From: Stappia indica
GTDB taxonomy: Bacteria; Pseudomonadota; Alphaproteobacteria; Rhizobiales; Stappiaceae
DNA length: 64,000 bases
NCBI RefSeq assembly: GCF_020177335.1
Contig: NZ_JAIVMG010000004.1
Coordinates: forward strand, 62,001-126,000
Direction: 5' to 3'
In this document: positions 33,525 through 42,319 of the stretch, piece after piece
Layout of the letters: each line of letters starts with the position of its first letter
Position numbering within the stretch: the stretch's first letter is position 1
Translations under genes and position numbers: made by a program
Notes under the pieces: generated by a model
Seen by the model: only the letters and a program-made list of their open reading frames with translations
Database searches by the model: none
Told to the model about the DNA's origin: nothing

Positions 33525-34820
33525 ATGACTGCGGCGGTATTGAAGACAACGGCGGGCCTGGCGCTTGCGGCACTTCTGGCGACGGCAACGCCCCAGGGCC
33601 TGCGCGCCGAGGACACCATCAAGATCGGCATCCTGCATTCGCTTTCGGGAACCATGGCGATTTCCGAGACGACCCTGAAGGATGCCGTGCTGATGCTGAT
33701 CGAGGAGCAGAACCGCAAGGGCGGCGTGCTCGGCAAGAAGCTGGAGGCGGTGGTTGTCGATCCGGCCTCCGACTGGCCGCTGTTCGCCGAAAAGGCGCGG
33801 GAGCTGATCGAGGTCGAGAAGGTCGCCGCCGTCTTCGGCTGCTGGACCTCCGTATCGCGCAAATCGGTGCTGCCGGTGTTCGAGGAGCTGAACGGGCTGC
33901 TGTTCTACCCGCTCCAGTATGAGGGCGAGGAAAGCCAGCGCAACGTGTTCTACACCGGCGCGGCGCCGAACCAGCAGGCGATCCCCGCCGTCGAATACCT
34001 GATGCAGGAGGAAGGGGTGGAACGCTGGGTGCTGGCCGGCACCGACTATGTCTATCCGCGCACCACCAACAAGATCCTGGAGACCTACCTGAAGTCCAAG
34101 GGCGTTGCCGCCGAGGACATCATGATCAGCTACACCCCGTTCGGCCACAGCGACTGGCAGACCATCGTCGCCGATATCAAGGCCTTCGGCTCGGCCGGCA
34201 AGAAGACCGCCGTGGTCTCCACCATCAATGGCGATGCCAATGTCCCCTTCTACAAGGAGCTGGGCAATGCCGGCATCAAGGCGGAGGACATTCCGGTCAT
34301 CGCCTTTTCCGTCGGCGAGGAGGAACTGGCCGGGCTCGACACCGGCCCGCTGGTCGGCCATCTCGCCGCCTGGAACTACTTCCAGTCGGTCGACACGGAA
34401 GCGAACGCCGCCTTCGTCGAGACCTGGCGCGCCTTCACCGGCGACGGCGAACGGGTCACCAACGATCCGATGGAGGCCCATTACCTCGGCTTCAACATGT
34501 GGGTGAAGGCGGTGGAGAAGGCCGGCAGCACCGAACCGGATGCGGTGATCGACGCCATCGTCGGCGTCACCGTGCCCAACCTCAGCGGCGGCTATTCGGC
34601 GATGATGCCGAACCACCACATCACCAAGCCGGTGCTGATCGGCGAGATCCAGGACGATGGCCAGTTCGAGACAGTCTGGGAAACGCCCGGGCTCGTGGTC
34701 GGCGATGCCTGGTCCGATTATCTGGACGGCTCCAGGGACCTGATCGCCGATTGGCGCCCGCCGATGGCCTGCGGAAACTTCAACACCGCAACGGGTAAGT
34801 GCGGCGGTTCGGGCAGCTGA
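33525..34820 (+). CDS. urtA: Urea ABC transporter substrate-binding protein
   Basis: This periplasmic binding protein of 431 residues has a signal peptide (cut after about residue 28, LRA-ED) and the UrtA-type body: TIKIGILHSLSGTMAISE at the mature start, the FGCWTSVSRKSVLPVFEE segment near 105, YPLQYEGEE and the NDPMEAHYLGFNMW segment near 320. It captures urea or short amides. GGGGGA precedes the ATG. It heads the five-gene urt operon, which continues with two permeases and two ATPases. Confidence 0.96.
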   Translation: MTAAVLKTTAGLALAALLATATPQGLRAEDTIKIGILHSLSGTMAISETTLKDAVLMLIEEQNRKGGVLGKKLEAVVVDPASDWPLFAEKARELIEVEKVAAVFGCWTSVSRKSVLPVFEELNGLLFYPLQYEGEESQRNVFYTGAAPNQQAIPAVEYLMQEEGVERWVLAGTDYVYPRTTNKILETYLKSKGVAAEDIMISYTPFGHSDWQTIVADIKAFGSAGKKTAVVSTINGDANVPFYKELGNAGIKAEDIPVIAFSVGEEELAGLDTGPLVGHLAAWNYFQSVDTEANAAFVETWRAFTGDGERVTNDPMEAHYLGFNMWVKAVEKAGSTEPDAVIDAIVGVTVPNLSGGYSAMMPNHHITKPVLIGEIQDDGQFETVWETPGLVVGDAWSDYLDGSRDLIADWRPPMACGNFNTATGKCGGSGS

Positions 34821-34954
34821 CAGGCGCCTGACCTTCGCATCCAGAGGGAGGGGGGCGGACAATGTATCCGCCTCCCCCGACCTTGCCTCGCGCTGCGCTC
34901 AACGCCGGCGCCGCCGCATCGGCTCCGCCCGCACCCAAGTCGTCCAGAGGTCCC

Positions 34955-36613
34955 ATGATCCGAGCTTGCCTTTTGCCTCCGGCCCAGGCGATCCCCGCCC
35001 TTCGTGCCCTGCTGCTCCTCGCCCTCGTGCTGGGCGCCTCCCTTGCCGGCAGCCTGGCCCGCGCCGAGGAAAGCGCCGATCTGCGCGCGGCCATCGCCGC
35101 ATTGGCGAAGGGTTCCTTTGCTGAGACCGAGAAACGGATCGCCGCGCTCGCCGCCCTTGGCGATGCCCGTGCCGTCCCGGCGCTGGAAGCGCTCGCTGGC
35201 GGAGATCTTTACCGCCGCGAGGCCGATGGCGCGGTCTTCATCGCCCGCAGCGCCGGCGGCGGCTATCGGCTCACCGAACCGCTGAGCTTGCAAGACGTCG
35301 GCACCGCCGGACGCCGCGAGGTCAAGAAGATCCGCGTCAACAACCGGCTGCGGCGGACAATCCGCGCCGCCCTTGGCGCCCTCACCTTGAGCGCGTCCGA
35401 TCCGGCCCGACGACTTGCGGCCGCCAAAGCGATCCTCAAGACCCGCGATGGGGAAGCGGTCGAAGCGCTGGACCAGGCACTTGCCCGCGAGACCGATCCT
35501 CAGGTGGCCGCCGTCATGCAGGCCGCACGGGCGGCGGCGGTGCTGGCCTCCGACCGCAGCGCCGAGGAAAAGAGCGCGGCCATCGACCTGCTCGCCGCCC
35601 GCGGCGACCGCGAGGCCATGGCAATTGTCGCAAGCATCGCCACCGCCGGGGACGCGCCCCTTGCGGCGCAGGCCAAGGCTGCCGTCGCCCGCATGGAACG
35701 AAGCCAGGCGCTGTGGGATGTCGCCCGCAACATCTGGTACGGCCTGTCGCTCGGCTCGGTGCTGCTGCTGGCGGCCATCGGCCTTGCCATCACCTTCGGC
35801 GTGATGGGGGTCATCAACATGGCCCATGGCGAGATGGTGATGCTCGGCGCCTACACCGCCTTCATGGTGCAGGGCCTTTTCGGCGCGCTCGCGCCGGGGC
35901 TGATCGACTATGCCCTGGTGGTCGCCCTGCCCGCCGCCTTCCTCGTCACCGGCCTTGTCGGCATCGCCATCGAGCGCGGCGTGATCCGCTTTCTCCATGC
36001 CCGGCCGCTGGAAACCCTGCTTGCCACCTGGGGGGTGTCTCTGATCCTGCAACAGGGGGTGCGCACCCTCTTCGGCCCGACCAACCGGGAGGTCGGCAGC
36101 CCCTCCTTCATGTCCGGCGCCTTCGAACTCGGCCAGCTGACCATCACCTACAACCGGCTGTGGATCCTCGTCTTCTCGCTCACCCTGTTCGCCGCGCTGA
36201 TCGCGGCGATGAGGAAGACCCGCTTCGGCCTGACCATCCGCGCCGTCACCCAGAACCGGCGCATGGCCGCCTCCATGGGCATCCGCACGCCGCTGGTCGA
36301 CGCGCTCACCTTCGGGCTCGGCTCCGGCATCGCCGGCATTGCCGGCGTCGCCCTGTCGCAGATCGACAATGTGTCGCCCAACCTCGGCCAATCCTACATC
36401 ATCGACAGCTTCATGGTGGTGGTGTTCGGCGGGGTCGGCAATCTCTGGGGGACCCTGCTCGGGGCCATGAGCCTTGGCATCGCCAACAAGTTCCTGGAGC
36501 CCTTCGCCGGCGCCGTGCTGGCCAAGATCCTGGTCCTCGTCTTCCTCATCCTGTTCATCCAGAAGCGCCCGCGCGGCCTGTTCGCCCTCAAGGGGCGGGC
36601 GGTGGAGGCATGA
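34955..36613 (+). CDS. urtB: Urea ABC transporter permease UrtB
   Basis: This 552-residue protein of the LivH family has an N-terminal signal-like segment and a long alanine-rich helical, HEAT-like region (about 35-255) typical of UrtB, before eight or so membrane helices from about 265 to the end. The ITFGVMGVINMAHGEMVMLG segment marks the start of the permease. ATG at 34955 follows AGAGG by five bases; an upstream start at 34862 would add 31 non-conserved residues. It pairs with UrtC. Confidence 0.95.
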   Translation: MIRACLLPPAQAIPALRALLLLALVLGASLAGSLARAEESADLRAAIAALAKGSFAETEKRIAALAALGDARAVPALEALAGGDLYRREADGAVFIARSAGGGYRLTEPLSLQDVGTAGRREVKKIRVNNRLRRTIRAALGALTLSASDPARRLAAAKAILKTRDGEAVEALDQALARETDPQVAAVMQAARAAAVLASDRSAEEKSAAIDLLAARGDREAMAIVASIATAGDAPLAAQAKAAVARMERSQALWDVARNIWYGLSLGSVLLLAAIGLAITFGVMGVINMAHGEMVMLGAYTAFMVQGLFGALAPGLIDYALVVALPAAFLVTGLVGIAIERGVIRFLHARPLETLLATWGVSLILQQGVRTLFGPTNREVGSPSFMSGAFELGQLTITYNRLWILVFSLTLFAALIAAMRKTRFGLTIRAVTQNRRMAASMGIRTPLVDALTFGLGSGIAGIAGVALSQIDNVSPNLGQSYIIDSFMVVVFGGVGNLWGTLLGAMSLGIANKFLEPFAGAVLAKILVLVFLILFIQKRPRGLFALKGRAVEA

Positions 36614-36650
36614 CGCGCGCACGCGGCAAAACGCCAGAAAGGCCGGCCCC

Positions 36651-37802
36651 ATGACACGACGGTTCTTCACCCATGGCATGACCCGGGGCAGCTGGGTCTT
36701 CCTGGCGCTGCTGGCGGCGGCCGGTGTGCTCGTTCCGGCTCTGAACCTCGGCCTCCCCGCAGGGCACCCCCTGCACATGCCGACCTATGCGGTGACGCTT
36801 TCCGGCAAGTACCTGACCTATGCGCTGCTGGCGCTGGCGCTCGATCTGGTCTGGGGCTATTGCGGCATCCTCTCCCTTGGCCATGCCGCCTTCTTCGCCC
36901 TTGGCGGCTATGCCATGGGCATGTACCTGATGCGGCAGATCGGCCCGCGCGGCGTCTATGGCGATCCGCTGTTGCCGGATTTCATGGTCTTCCTCGACTG
37001 GCAGGAACTGCCCTGGTACTGGCTCGGCTTCGACGCCTTTCCCGTCGCCCTGGCGATGGCGCTTGTTGTCCCCGGCCTCCTCGCCTTCGTCTTCGGCTGG
37101 TTCGCCTTTCGCGCCCGCGTCGGCGGCGTCTACCTGTCGATCATCACCCAGGCGATGACCTACGCGCTGCTGCTGGCGTTCTTCCGCAACGACATGGGCT
37201 TTGGCGGCAACAACGGCCTGACCGATTTCAAGGAGATTCTCGGCTTCGACCTGCAGTCCGATGCGACCCGCGCCGGGCTGTTCGCCGCCTCGGCGCTCGC
37301 CCTCGGCCTTGCCTTCGTGCTGTGCGTCGCCATCACCTCCTCAAGGCTCGGCAAGGTGCTGGTTGCCGTGCGCGACGCGGAAAGCCGCACCCGTTTCCTC
37401 GGCTATCGGGTCGAGCACTACAAGCTGTTCGTCTGGACCGTTTCGGCGATGATGGCCGGGCTCGCCGGCGCCCTCTACGTGCCCCAGGTCGGCATCATCA
37501 ACCCGGGCGAATTCGCCCCGGCCAACTCCATCGAGGCGGTGATCTGGGTGGCCATCGGCGGGCGCGGCACGCTGGTCGGCCCGGTCCTTGGCGCCGGCCT
37601 GGTGAATTTCGCCAAGAGCTGGTTCACCGCCGCCCTGCCCGAACTCTGGCTCTTCGCCCTCGGCGCGCTGTTCATCGCCGTGACCCTGTTCCTGCCCAAG
37701 GGCCTTGTCGGCAGCCTGCCTCGCTTGTGGGCCAACGCCACCAGCGCCCGATCCAAGGCCCCGCCTGACGCGCGCACCAAGGCGCCGGCGGCGGCGGAGT
37801 AG
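36651..37802 (+). CDS. urtC: Urea ABC transporter permease UrtC
   Basis: This LivM-type permease of 383 residues has about ten hydrophobic helices; the LALDLVWGYCGILSLGHAAF and the NNGLTDF and ESRTRFLGY segments are characteristic of UrtC. It completes the urea channel with UrtB. ATG at 36651 has AAAGG nine bases upstream. The stop TAG is followed closely by the urtD Shine-Dalgarno, indicating tight coupling. Confidence 0.95.
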   Translation: MTRRFFTHGMTRGSWVFLALLAAAGVLVPALNLGLPAGHPLHMPTYAVTLSGKYLTYALLALALDLVWGYCGILSLGHAAFFALGGYAMGMYLMRQIGPRGVYGDPLLPDFMVFLDWQELPWYWLGFDAFPVALAMALVVPGLLAFVFGWFAFRARVGGVYLSIITQAMTYALLLAFFRNDMGFGGNNGLTDFKEILGFDLQSDATRAGLFAASALALGLAFVLCVAITSSRLGKVLVAVRDAESRTRFLGYRVEHYKLFVWTVSAMMAGLAGALYVPQVGIINPGEFAPANSIEAVIWVAIGGRGTLVGPVLGAGLVNFAKSWFTAALPELWLFALGALFIAVTLFLPKGLVGSLPRLWANATSARSKAPPDARTKAPAAAE

Positions 37803-37812
37803 GAGAATGACC

Positions 37813-38601
37813 ATGCCCCACCATGCCCCCCCAACCATGCCCGGCCAGCCCGATCCTCACCGGCATGACACCCTGCTCTATCTCGACGGGGTCAGTGTCG
37901 CCTTCGACGGCTTCCAGGCGCTGAACAACCTCTCAATGGTGGTCGCGCGCACGGAGATGCGCGCGGTCATCGGCCCGAACGGCGCCGGCAAGACCACCAT
38001 GATGGATGTCATCACCGGCAAGACCCGGCCCGACAGCGGCACCCTGCGCTTCGGCGAGACCATCGACCTCACCCGCCATGACGAAGCGGACATCGCCGGC
38101 TTCGGCATTGGCCGCAAGTTCCAGAAACCGACCGTGTTCGAAAGCCACACGGTGGAGGACAACCTGGCGCTGGCGCTGAAGGGCCGGCGCGGCCCCTTCG
38201 CCGCCCTGTTCCATGTGACAGGCGATGACGAACGCCAGCGCATCGACGACCTGCTGTCGCTGATCCGCCTGGCGCACCTGCGGGCCGCGCCGGCCGGCGG
38301 GCTCAGCCATGGCCAGAAGCAATGGCTGGAGATCGGCATGCTGCTGGCCCAGGACCCGCAGCTTCTCCTGATCGACGAACCCGCCGCCGGCATGACCGAT
38401 GCGGAAACGGCGGCCACCGCCGAGCTGTTGCGCGACATCGCCCGGACCCACTCGGTGGTGGTGGTCGAACATGACATGGCGTTCGTGCGGGCGCTCGATG
38501 TCAAGGTGACCGTGCTGCACGAGGGATCGGTGCTGGCCGAAGGCTCGCTCGACCATGTCTCAGCAAACCGGAAGGTGATCGATGTCTATCTCGGACGCTA
38601 G
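37813..38601 (+). CDS. urtD: Urea ABC transporter ATP-binding protein UrtD
   Basis: This ATPase of 262 residues, LivG-type, has Walker A GPNGAGKTT, the signature LSHGQKQWLEIGM (SHGQ in place of SGGQ, normal for UrtD), Walker B LLLIDEP and an H-loop VVVEHDM. ATG at 37813 is preferred because AGGAG lies seven bases upstream; the ATG at 37807 is too close to it. It overlaps the urtE start by 20 bases. Confidence 0.94.
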   Translation: MPHHAPPTMPGQPDPHRHDTLLYLDGVSVAFDGFQALNNLSMVVARTEMRAVIGPNGAGKTTMMDVITGKTRPDSGTLRFGETIDLTRHDEADIAGFGIGRKFQKPTVFESHTVEDNLALALKGRRGPFAALFHVTGDDERQRIDDLLSLIRLAHLRAAPAGGLSHGQKQWLEIGMLLAQDPQLLLIDEPAAGMTDAETAATAELLRDIARTHSVVVVEHDMAFVRALDVKVTVLHEGSVLAEGSLDHVSANRKVIDVYLGR

Positions 38602-39328
38602 CGGACACCGGCCCGACCCGAGGGCCATGGGCACATTGACCGTCGAGGCCATCGACCTCTCCTATGGCGCTGCGCAAGCGCTGAAGGGCGTCAGCCTTCA
38701 GGCCGAGCCCGGCCGGATCACCTGTCTGATGGGCCGCAACGGCGTTGGCAAGACCTCCACCTTGCGCGCCATTGCCGGCCAGCAGCCGATTTCCGGCGGC
38801 CGCATCCTCTGGCGCGGCGCGGATATCGCGCACCTGCCCGCCCATCGGCGGGCGCGGCAGGGCATTGCCCTGGTGCCGCAGGGGCGCGACATCTTCCCCC
38901 AGCTCACCGTTCGCGAGAACCTGGAGACCGGTTTCGCCCCGCTCCCACGGGCCAGCCGGTTCATTCCCGATACCGTGTTCGAGCTGTTTCCGATCCTTGC
39001 CGACATGCTGCACCGGCGCGGCGGCGACCTTTCCGGCGGACAGCAACAGCAACTGGCGATCGGCCGGGCGATGGTCATGCGGCCATCGCTGCTGCTGCTC
39101 GACGAGCCGACGGAAGGCATCCAGCCGTCCGTGATCAAGGACATCGGCCGGGCGATTTCCTATCTGCGCGAAACCGGCGAGATGGCGATCCTGCTGGTGG
39201 AACAGTATTTCGAGTTCGCCCGCGATCTCGCCGACCGGTTCGCGGTGATGGATCGGGGCACCATCGTCCTTTCCGGCGAGAAATCCGATCTGGACGAACA
39301 GGCGGTGCGCGCCCATCTCACTGTCTGA
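38582..39328 (+). CDS. urtE: Urea ABC transporter ATP-binding protein UrtE
   Basis: This LivF-type ATPase of 248 residues has Walker A GRNGVGKTS, the signature LSGGQQQQLAIGRA, Walker B LLLLDEP followed by TEGIQP, which is diagnostic for UrtE, and a LVEQYFEFA H-loop region with Q in place of H as in this family. It starts inside the end of urtD (ATG at 38582, AAGG six bases upstream). An internal ATG at 38627 is possible. This closes the urt operon; no urease genes are in the window. Confidence 0.94.
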   Translation: MSISDASGHRPDPRAMGTLTVEAIDLSYGAAQALKGVSLQAEPGRITCLMGRNGVGKTSTLRAIAGQQPISGGRILWRGADIAHLPAHRRARQGIALVPQGRDIFPQLTVRENLETGFAPLPRASRFIPDTVFELFPILADMLHRRGGDLSGGQQQQLAIGRAMVMRPSLLLLDEPTEGIQPSVIKDIGRAISYLRETGEMAILLVEQYFEFARDLADRFAVMDRGTIVLSGEKSDLDEQAVRAHLTV

Positions 39329-39369
39329 TCGAATCACTGTCTGATCGAACGGCAGTGCCGCCCGCCCCG

Positions 39370-40128
39370 TCAGCCCCGGCCGATATAGGGCATCGCGGTC
39401 GCCATCACCGTCATGAACTGCACATTGGCGTCGAGCGGCAGGCTCGCCATATGCAGCACCGCATTGGCTACGTTGGCGACATCCATCACCGGTTCGGCAC
39501 GCAGGGAGCCGTCCGCCTGCGGCACGCCCTGCTGCATCGCCTCGGTCATGTCCGACGCCGCATTGCCGATGTCGATCTGACCACAGGCGATGTTGCAGCC
39601 CCGCCCATCCAGCGACAGCGAGCGGGTCAGCCCGGTGATCGCATGTTTGGAGGCGGTGTAGGGCGCCGAACCCGGGCGCGGCACATGGGCAGAGATCGAG
39701 CCGTTGTTGATGATACGCCCGCCTTGCGGGTCCTGATCGCGCATGGCGATGAAGGCGGCCCGGGCGATCAGGAACGCCCCATCCAGATTGACCGACAGCA
39801 CCCGGCGCCACTCCTCGAAGGACGTGTCGCCCACGGTGGCGCCCTTCACGTTGGTGCCCGCATTGTTGAACACCACGTCGAGCCGGCCATACCTGTCGGC
39901 GATGCCGCCGAACAGATCATCGACCGCCACCGGATCGGTGACATCACAGGCAATGCACAGGGCGTTCTCGCGACCAGCCGACGACAGGGCAGCGGTTTCC
40001 GCCAGCCGCTCGGCCCGCCGCCCGGTCAGCACCGTGCGGTAGCCGGCCTCCAGAAACGCCACCGCGCAGGCCCGCCCGATGCCGGAGGACGCCCCGGTCA
40101 CCAGCACCACATCTCCCGCACCCGCCAT
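39370..40128 (-). CDS. Short-chain dehydrogenase/reductase of unknown substrate
   Basis: This NAD(P)-dependent oxidoreductase of 252 residues has TGASSGIG at 11-18, NNAG near 88, a serine in INNGSISAH, and catalytic Y/K in YTASK near 155. It converges on the end of urtE from the opposite strand with a 41-bp gap. It resembles the broad 3-oxoacyl-ACP reductase/FabG-like group, and the substrate cannot be assigned. GGAGGGG precedes the ATG. Confidence 0.85.
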   Translation of the reverse strand: MAGAGDVVLVTGASSGIGRACAVAFLEAGYRTVLTGRRAERLAETAALSSAGRENALCIACDVTDPVAVDDLFGGIADRYGRLDVVFNNAGTNVKGATVGDTSFEEWRRVLSVNLDGAFLIARAAFIAMRDQDPQGGRIINNGSISAHVPRPGSAPYTASKHAITGLTRSLSLDGRGCNIACGQIDIGNAASDMTEAMQQGVPQADGSLRAEPVMDVANVANAVLHMASLPLDANVQFMTVMATAMPYIGRG

Positions 40129-40250
40129 CTATCCCCTCCGCTGAACTGCTGAATTTCAAAGCCGCCGCACCATGCGCGATGCCCACAGTCAAAGGCAAGC
40201 AGGCAAAGGCAAGCGGGCAAAGGCAAGCGGTCCAGGCCTGCCCCCGCCCC

Positions 40251-40649
40251 TCACCCCAATGCGCGGGCGACAAGGAAACCGCAGGTGGCGGAGACGCCGG
40301 TCAGGCAGGCGCCCCAGGCGACATCCACGAGGGTCACGTCGAGCGGCCAGTCACGCAAGGTCGCCAGATTGGTGAAATCATAGGTGGCATAGGCGAAGAA
40401 GCCGAACAGCAGGCCATAGACGGCCGCGTCCCACCACTGGCCGCTGCGCAGCGCCGGCGCCACCGCGAAGATGACGATCCCGACCACATAGACGGTGTAA
40501 AACGCCGCCGCGACGGCGAAATTCACCTGATCCGCCATCAGGCTGCCAAGTCTCTCCCGATAAAATCCACCGGCCAGATGCCCCAACCACAGATAGTCGA
40601 GGGCAAGGAAGACGATGGCCGAGCCCAGAAACCCAATCGCATATGACAT
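40251..40649 (-). CDS. DUF2177-family membrane protein
   Basis: This small membrane protein of 132 residues has four hydrophobic helices. LALDYLWLGHLAGGFYRERLG near the N-terminus and the FFAYATYDFTNLATLRDW block are typical of DUF2177, whose function is unknown. It stands alone between an SDR gene and bacterioferritin and is divergent from the latter. GAGGAA is present about eleven bases before the ATG. Confidence 0.82.
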   Translation of the reverse strand: MSYAIGFLGSAIVFLALDYLWLGHLAGGFYRERLGSLMADQVNFAVAAAFYTVYVVGIVIFAVAPALRSGQWWDAAVYGLLFGFFAYATYDFTNLATLRDWPLDVTLVDVAWGACLTGVSATCGFLVARALG

Positions 40650-40770
40650 TGGTCATTCCTCGTTGTGCCGTCTGGAGGATAAACGCAATCAGACCGCGAT
40701 CGGTTCACCGAAAAACCAATCTCGTCGGTCCGCCGTAGATCGGGGCAGTCGGATGGTCTCCGCTCTGGAA

Positions 40771-40787
40771 TTTGGAATAATTCTAAA
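40771..40787. promoter_or_regulatory. Irr box (iron control element) upstream of bfr
   Basis: TTTGGAATAATTCTAAA fits the rhizobial Irr consensus TTTRGAAYNRTTCYAAA, as I recall it, at every position. It lies 72 bp before the bacterioferritin start, so haem/iron control of bfr by Irr is expected. Confidence 0.75.
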
Positions 40788-40858
40788 CTAAGATGCCGCG
40801 AATCCGCAGCGCATGACGCGATGCGTGTCCCCGGAAGATGCATAGAGGAGTTGATGGA

Positions 40859-41344
40859 ATGAAGGGCAGTGAGAAGGTTATCGAGCGTCTGAACGAGGCC
40901 CTGTTTCTGGAGCTTGGCGCGGTCAACCAGTATTGGCTGCATTACCGGATGCTGGACGACTGGGGCCTGACCAAGCTGGCCAAGAAGGAGCGCGCGGAAT
41001 CCATCGAGGAGATGCAGCACGCCGACAAGCTGGTCGCGCGGATCCTGTTCCTGGAAGGCCATCCCAACCTGCAGAGCGTTGCCCCGCTGCGCATCGGCCA
41101 GGACGTCAGGGAAGTGCTGGAATCCGATCTGGCCGGCGAGCATGAGGCCCGCACCTCCTACGCCAAGTCGCGCGACATCTGCCGCGAAGAAGGCGACTAT
41201 GTGTCGATGCATCTGTTCGAGGAGCTGCTGACCGACGAGGAAGGCCACATCGACTTCCTCGAAACCCAGCTCGACCTTCTGGAGAAGATCGGCGTGGAAC
41301 GCTACAGTCAGTTGAACGCCGGCTCCGCCGACGAGGCCGAATAA
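40859..41344 (+). CDS. bfr: Bacterioferritin
   Basis: This haem-containing iron-storage protein (161 residues) forms 24-mer cages. All di-iron site residues line up with E. coli Bfr: E18, E51, H54, and the later pair in [10 protein letters not shown]. The haem-ligand methionine M52 is also present. GAGGAG precedes the ATG at 40859. An Irr box lies upstream, and a strong terminator follows directly, so the gene is a single transcription unit. Confidence 0.96.
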   Translation: MKGSEKVIERLNEALFLELGAVNQYWLHYRMLDDWGLTKLAKKERAESIEEMQHADKLVARILFLEGHPNLQSVAPLRIGQDVREVLESDLAGEHEARTSYAKSRDICREEGDYVSMHLFEELLTDEEGHIDFLETQLDLLEKIGVERYSQLNAGSADEAE

Positions 41345-41351
41345 GCCTTTC

Positions 41352-41385
41352 GCCGCGCCGGAAACGGCGCGGCCTTTTTCTTTTT
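41352..41385 (+). terminator. Intrinsic terminator after bfr
   Basis: GCCGCGCCG (41352-41360), a GAAA tetraloop and CGGCGCGGC (41365-41373) form a perfect 9-bp stem, followed by CTTTTTCTTTTT. Confidence 0.92.
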
Positions 41386-41399
41386 GGGGGGAGACACTC

Positions 41400-42260
41400 A
41401 TGAAAATGCCCTTGATCGCCGCGGCGATCGCCTTCGCGCTGACCGGTGCGGCAAGCGCCGCCTGTCCGGATGACGCCGCCGTCGACGCCTTCTTCGCCGC
41501 ACGGCAAGCCGCCGAGCCCGCGCCCCTGGCCATCGCCGCCGGCGCGCCGCTTGCCGACGGCCAATGCGCCCAGGACATGCTGGTCGCCCGGCTGACGGAA
41601 AGCCTCGGTCCGGTGATCGGCTACAAGGCCGGCCTGACCTCGCCGCCGGCGCAAAAGGCCTTCGGCGTCAGCGAGCCGGTGTTCGGCACCCTGCTGAAGG
41701 GCATGATCCTTGAATCGGGCGCGACGGTGCGCCCGGCCGAGGCGGTGCGCCCCCTGTTCGAGGCGGATATGATCGTCGAGATCGGCGATGCCGCCGTCAA
41801 CGAGGCCACCACGCCGGCCGAGGTGCTGGCCTCGATCCGTGGCGTGCGGCCCTTCCTGGAACTGCCCGCCCTGGTCGTCGGGCCGGACACCAAGCTGGAC
41901 GGCGCGGCCATCACCGCCATCAATGTCGGTGCCTGGAAGGGGGTGATGGGTGACCTGATCGCCCTGCCCGAGGGCGACGCCGGCGTTGCCATGCTGGCCG
42001 ATTTCACCGCCCGCATGACCGATGCCAAGACCGGCGAGACGCTGTCCGCCGCGCCCGGCAAGGCGGTGCTTGGTCATCCGCTCAATGCGGTGATCTGGGT
42101 CGCCAAGACCCTGAAGGCGCAAGGCAAGGCGCTGGCGCCCGGCGATCTCGTCTCGGTCGGCACCTTCGGACCGCTGACGCCGATGAAGCCGGGCATGAGC
42201 GTCCGCCTCACCTACGAGGGACTTCCCGGCACGCCGAGCCTCGACGCCAGTTTCGAGTAA
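41400..42260 (+). CDS. Secreted hydratase/fumarylacetoacetase-fold protein
   Basis: This 286-residue protein is related to 2-keto-4-pentenoate hydratases. It carries a clear signal peptide (about residues 1-21, cut after ASA), which is unusual for a family that is normally cytosolic. The metal-site acidic residues are visible in LFEADMIVEIGDAAVNE (about 118-134), and YKAGLTSPPAQKAFGV matches the lid region of the family. A periplasmic role is inferred from the signal. GGGGGGAG precedes the ATG. It follows the bfr terminator with its own start region and is not obviously in an operon. Confidence 0.8.
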   Translation: MKMPLIAAAIAFALTGAASAACPDDAAVDAFFAARQAAEPAPLAIAAGAPLADGQCAQDMLVARLTESLGPVIGYKAGLTSPPAQKAFGVSEPVFGTLLKGMILESGATVRPAEAVRPLFEADMIVEIGDAAVNEATTPAEVLASIRGVRPFLELPALVVGPDTKLDGAAITAINVGAWKGVMGDLIALPEGDAGVAMLADFTARMTDAKTGETLSAAPGKAVLGHPLNAVIWVAKTLKAQGKALAPGDLVSVGTFGPLTPMKPGMSVRLTYEGLPGTPSLDASFE

Positions 42261-42275
42261 GCCGGCGATCCACGG

Positions 42276-42310
42276 AAAAATCCGGCCGGCCTCCGAATGG
42301 GGGCCGGCCG
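42276..42310 (-). terminator. Intrinsic terminator between the convergent hydratase and tex genes
   Basis: CGGCCGGCC (42283-42291) pairs with GGCCGGCCG (42302-42310); on the minus strand the stem is followed by a five-T run (A-run at 42276-42280). It ends tex transcription and may also act on the opposite strand. Confidence 0.75.
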
Positions 42311-42319
42311 CTTGCCTCG

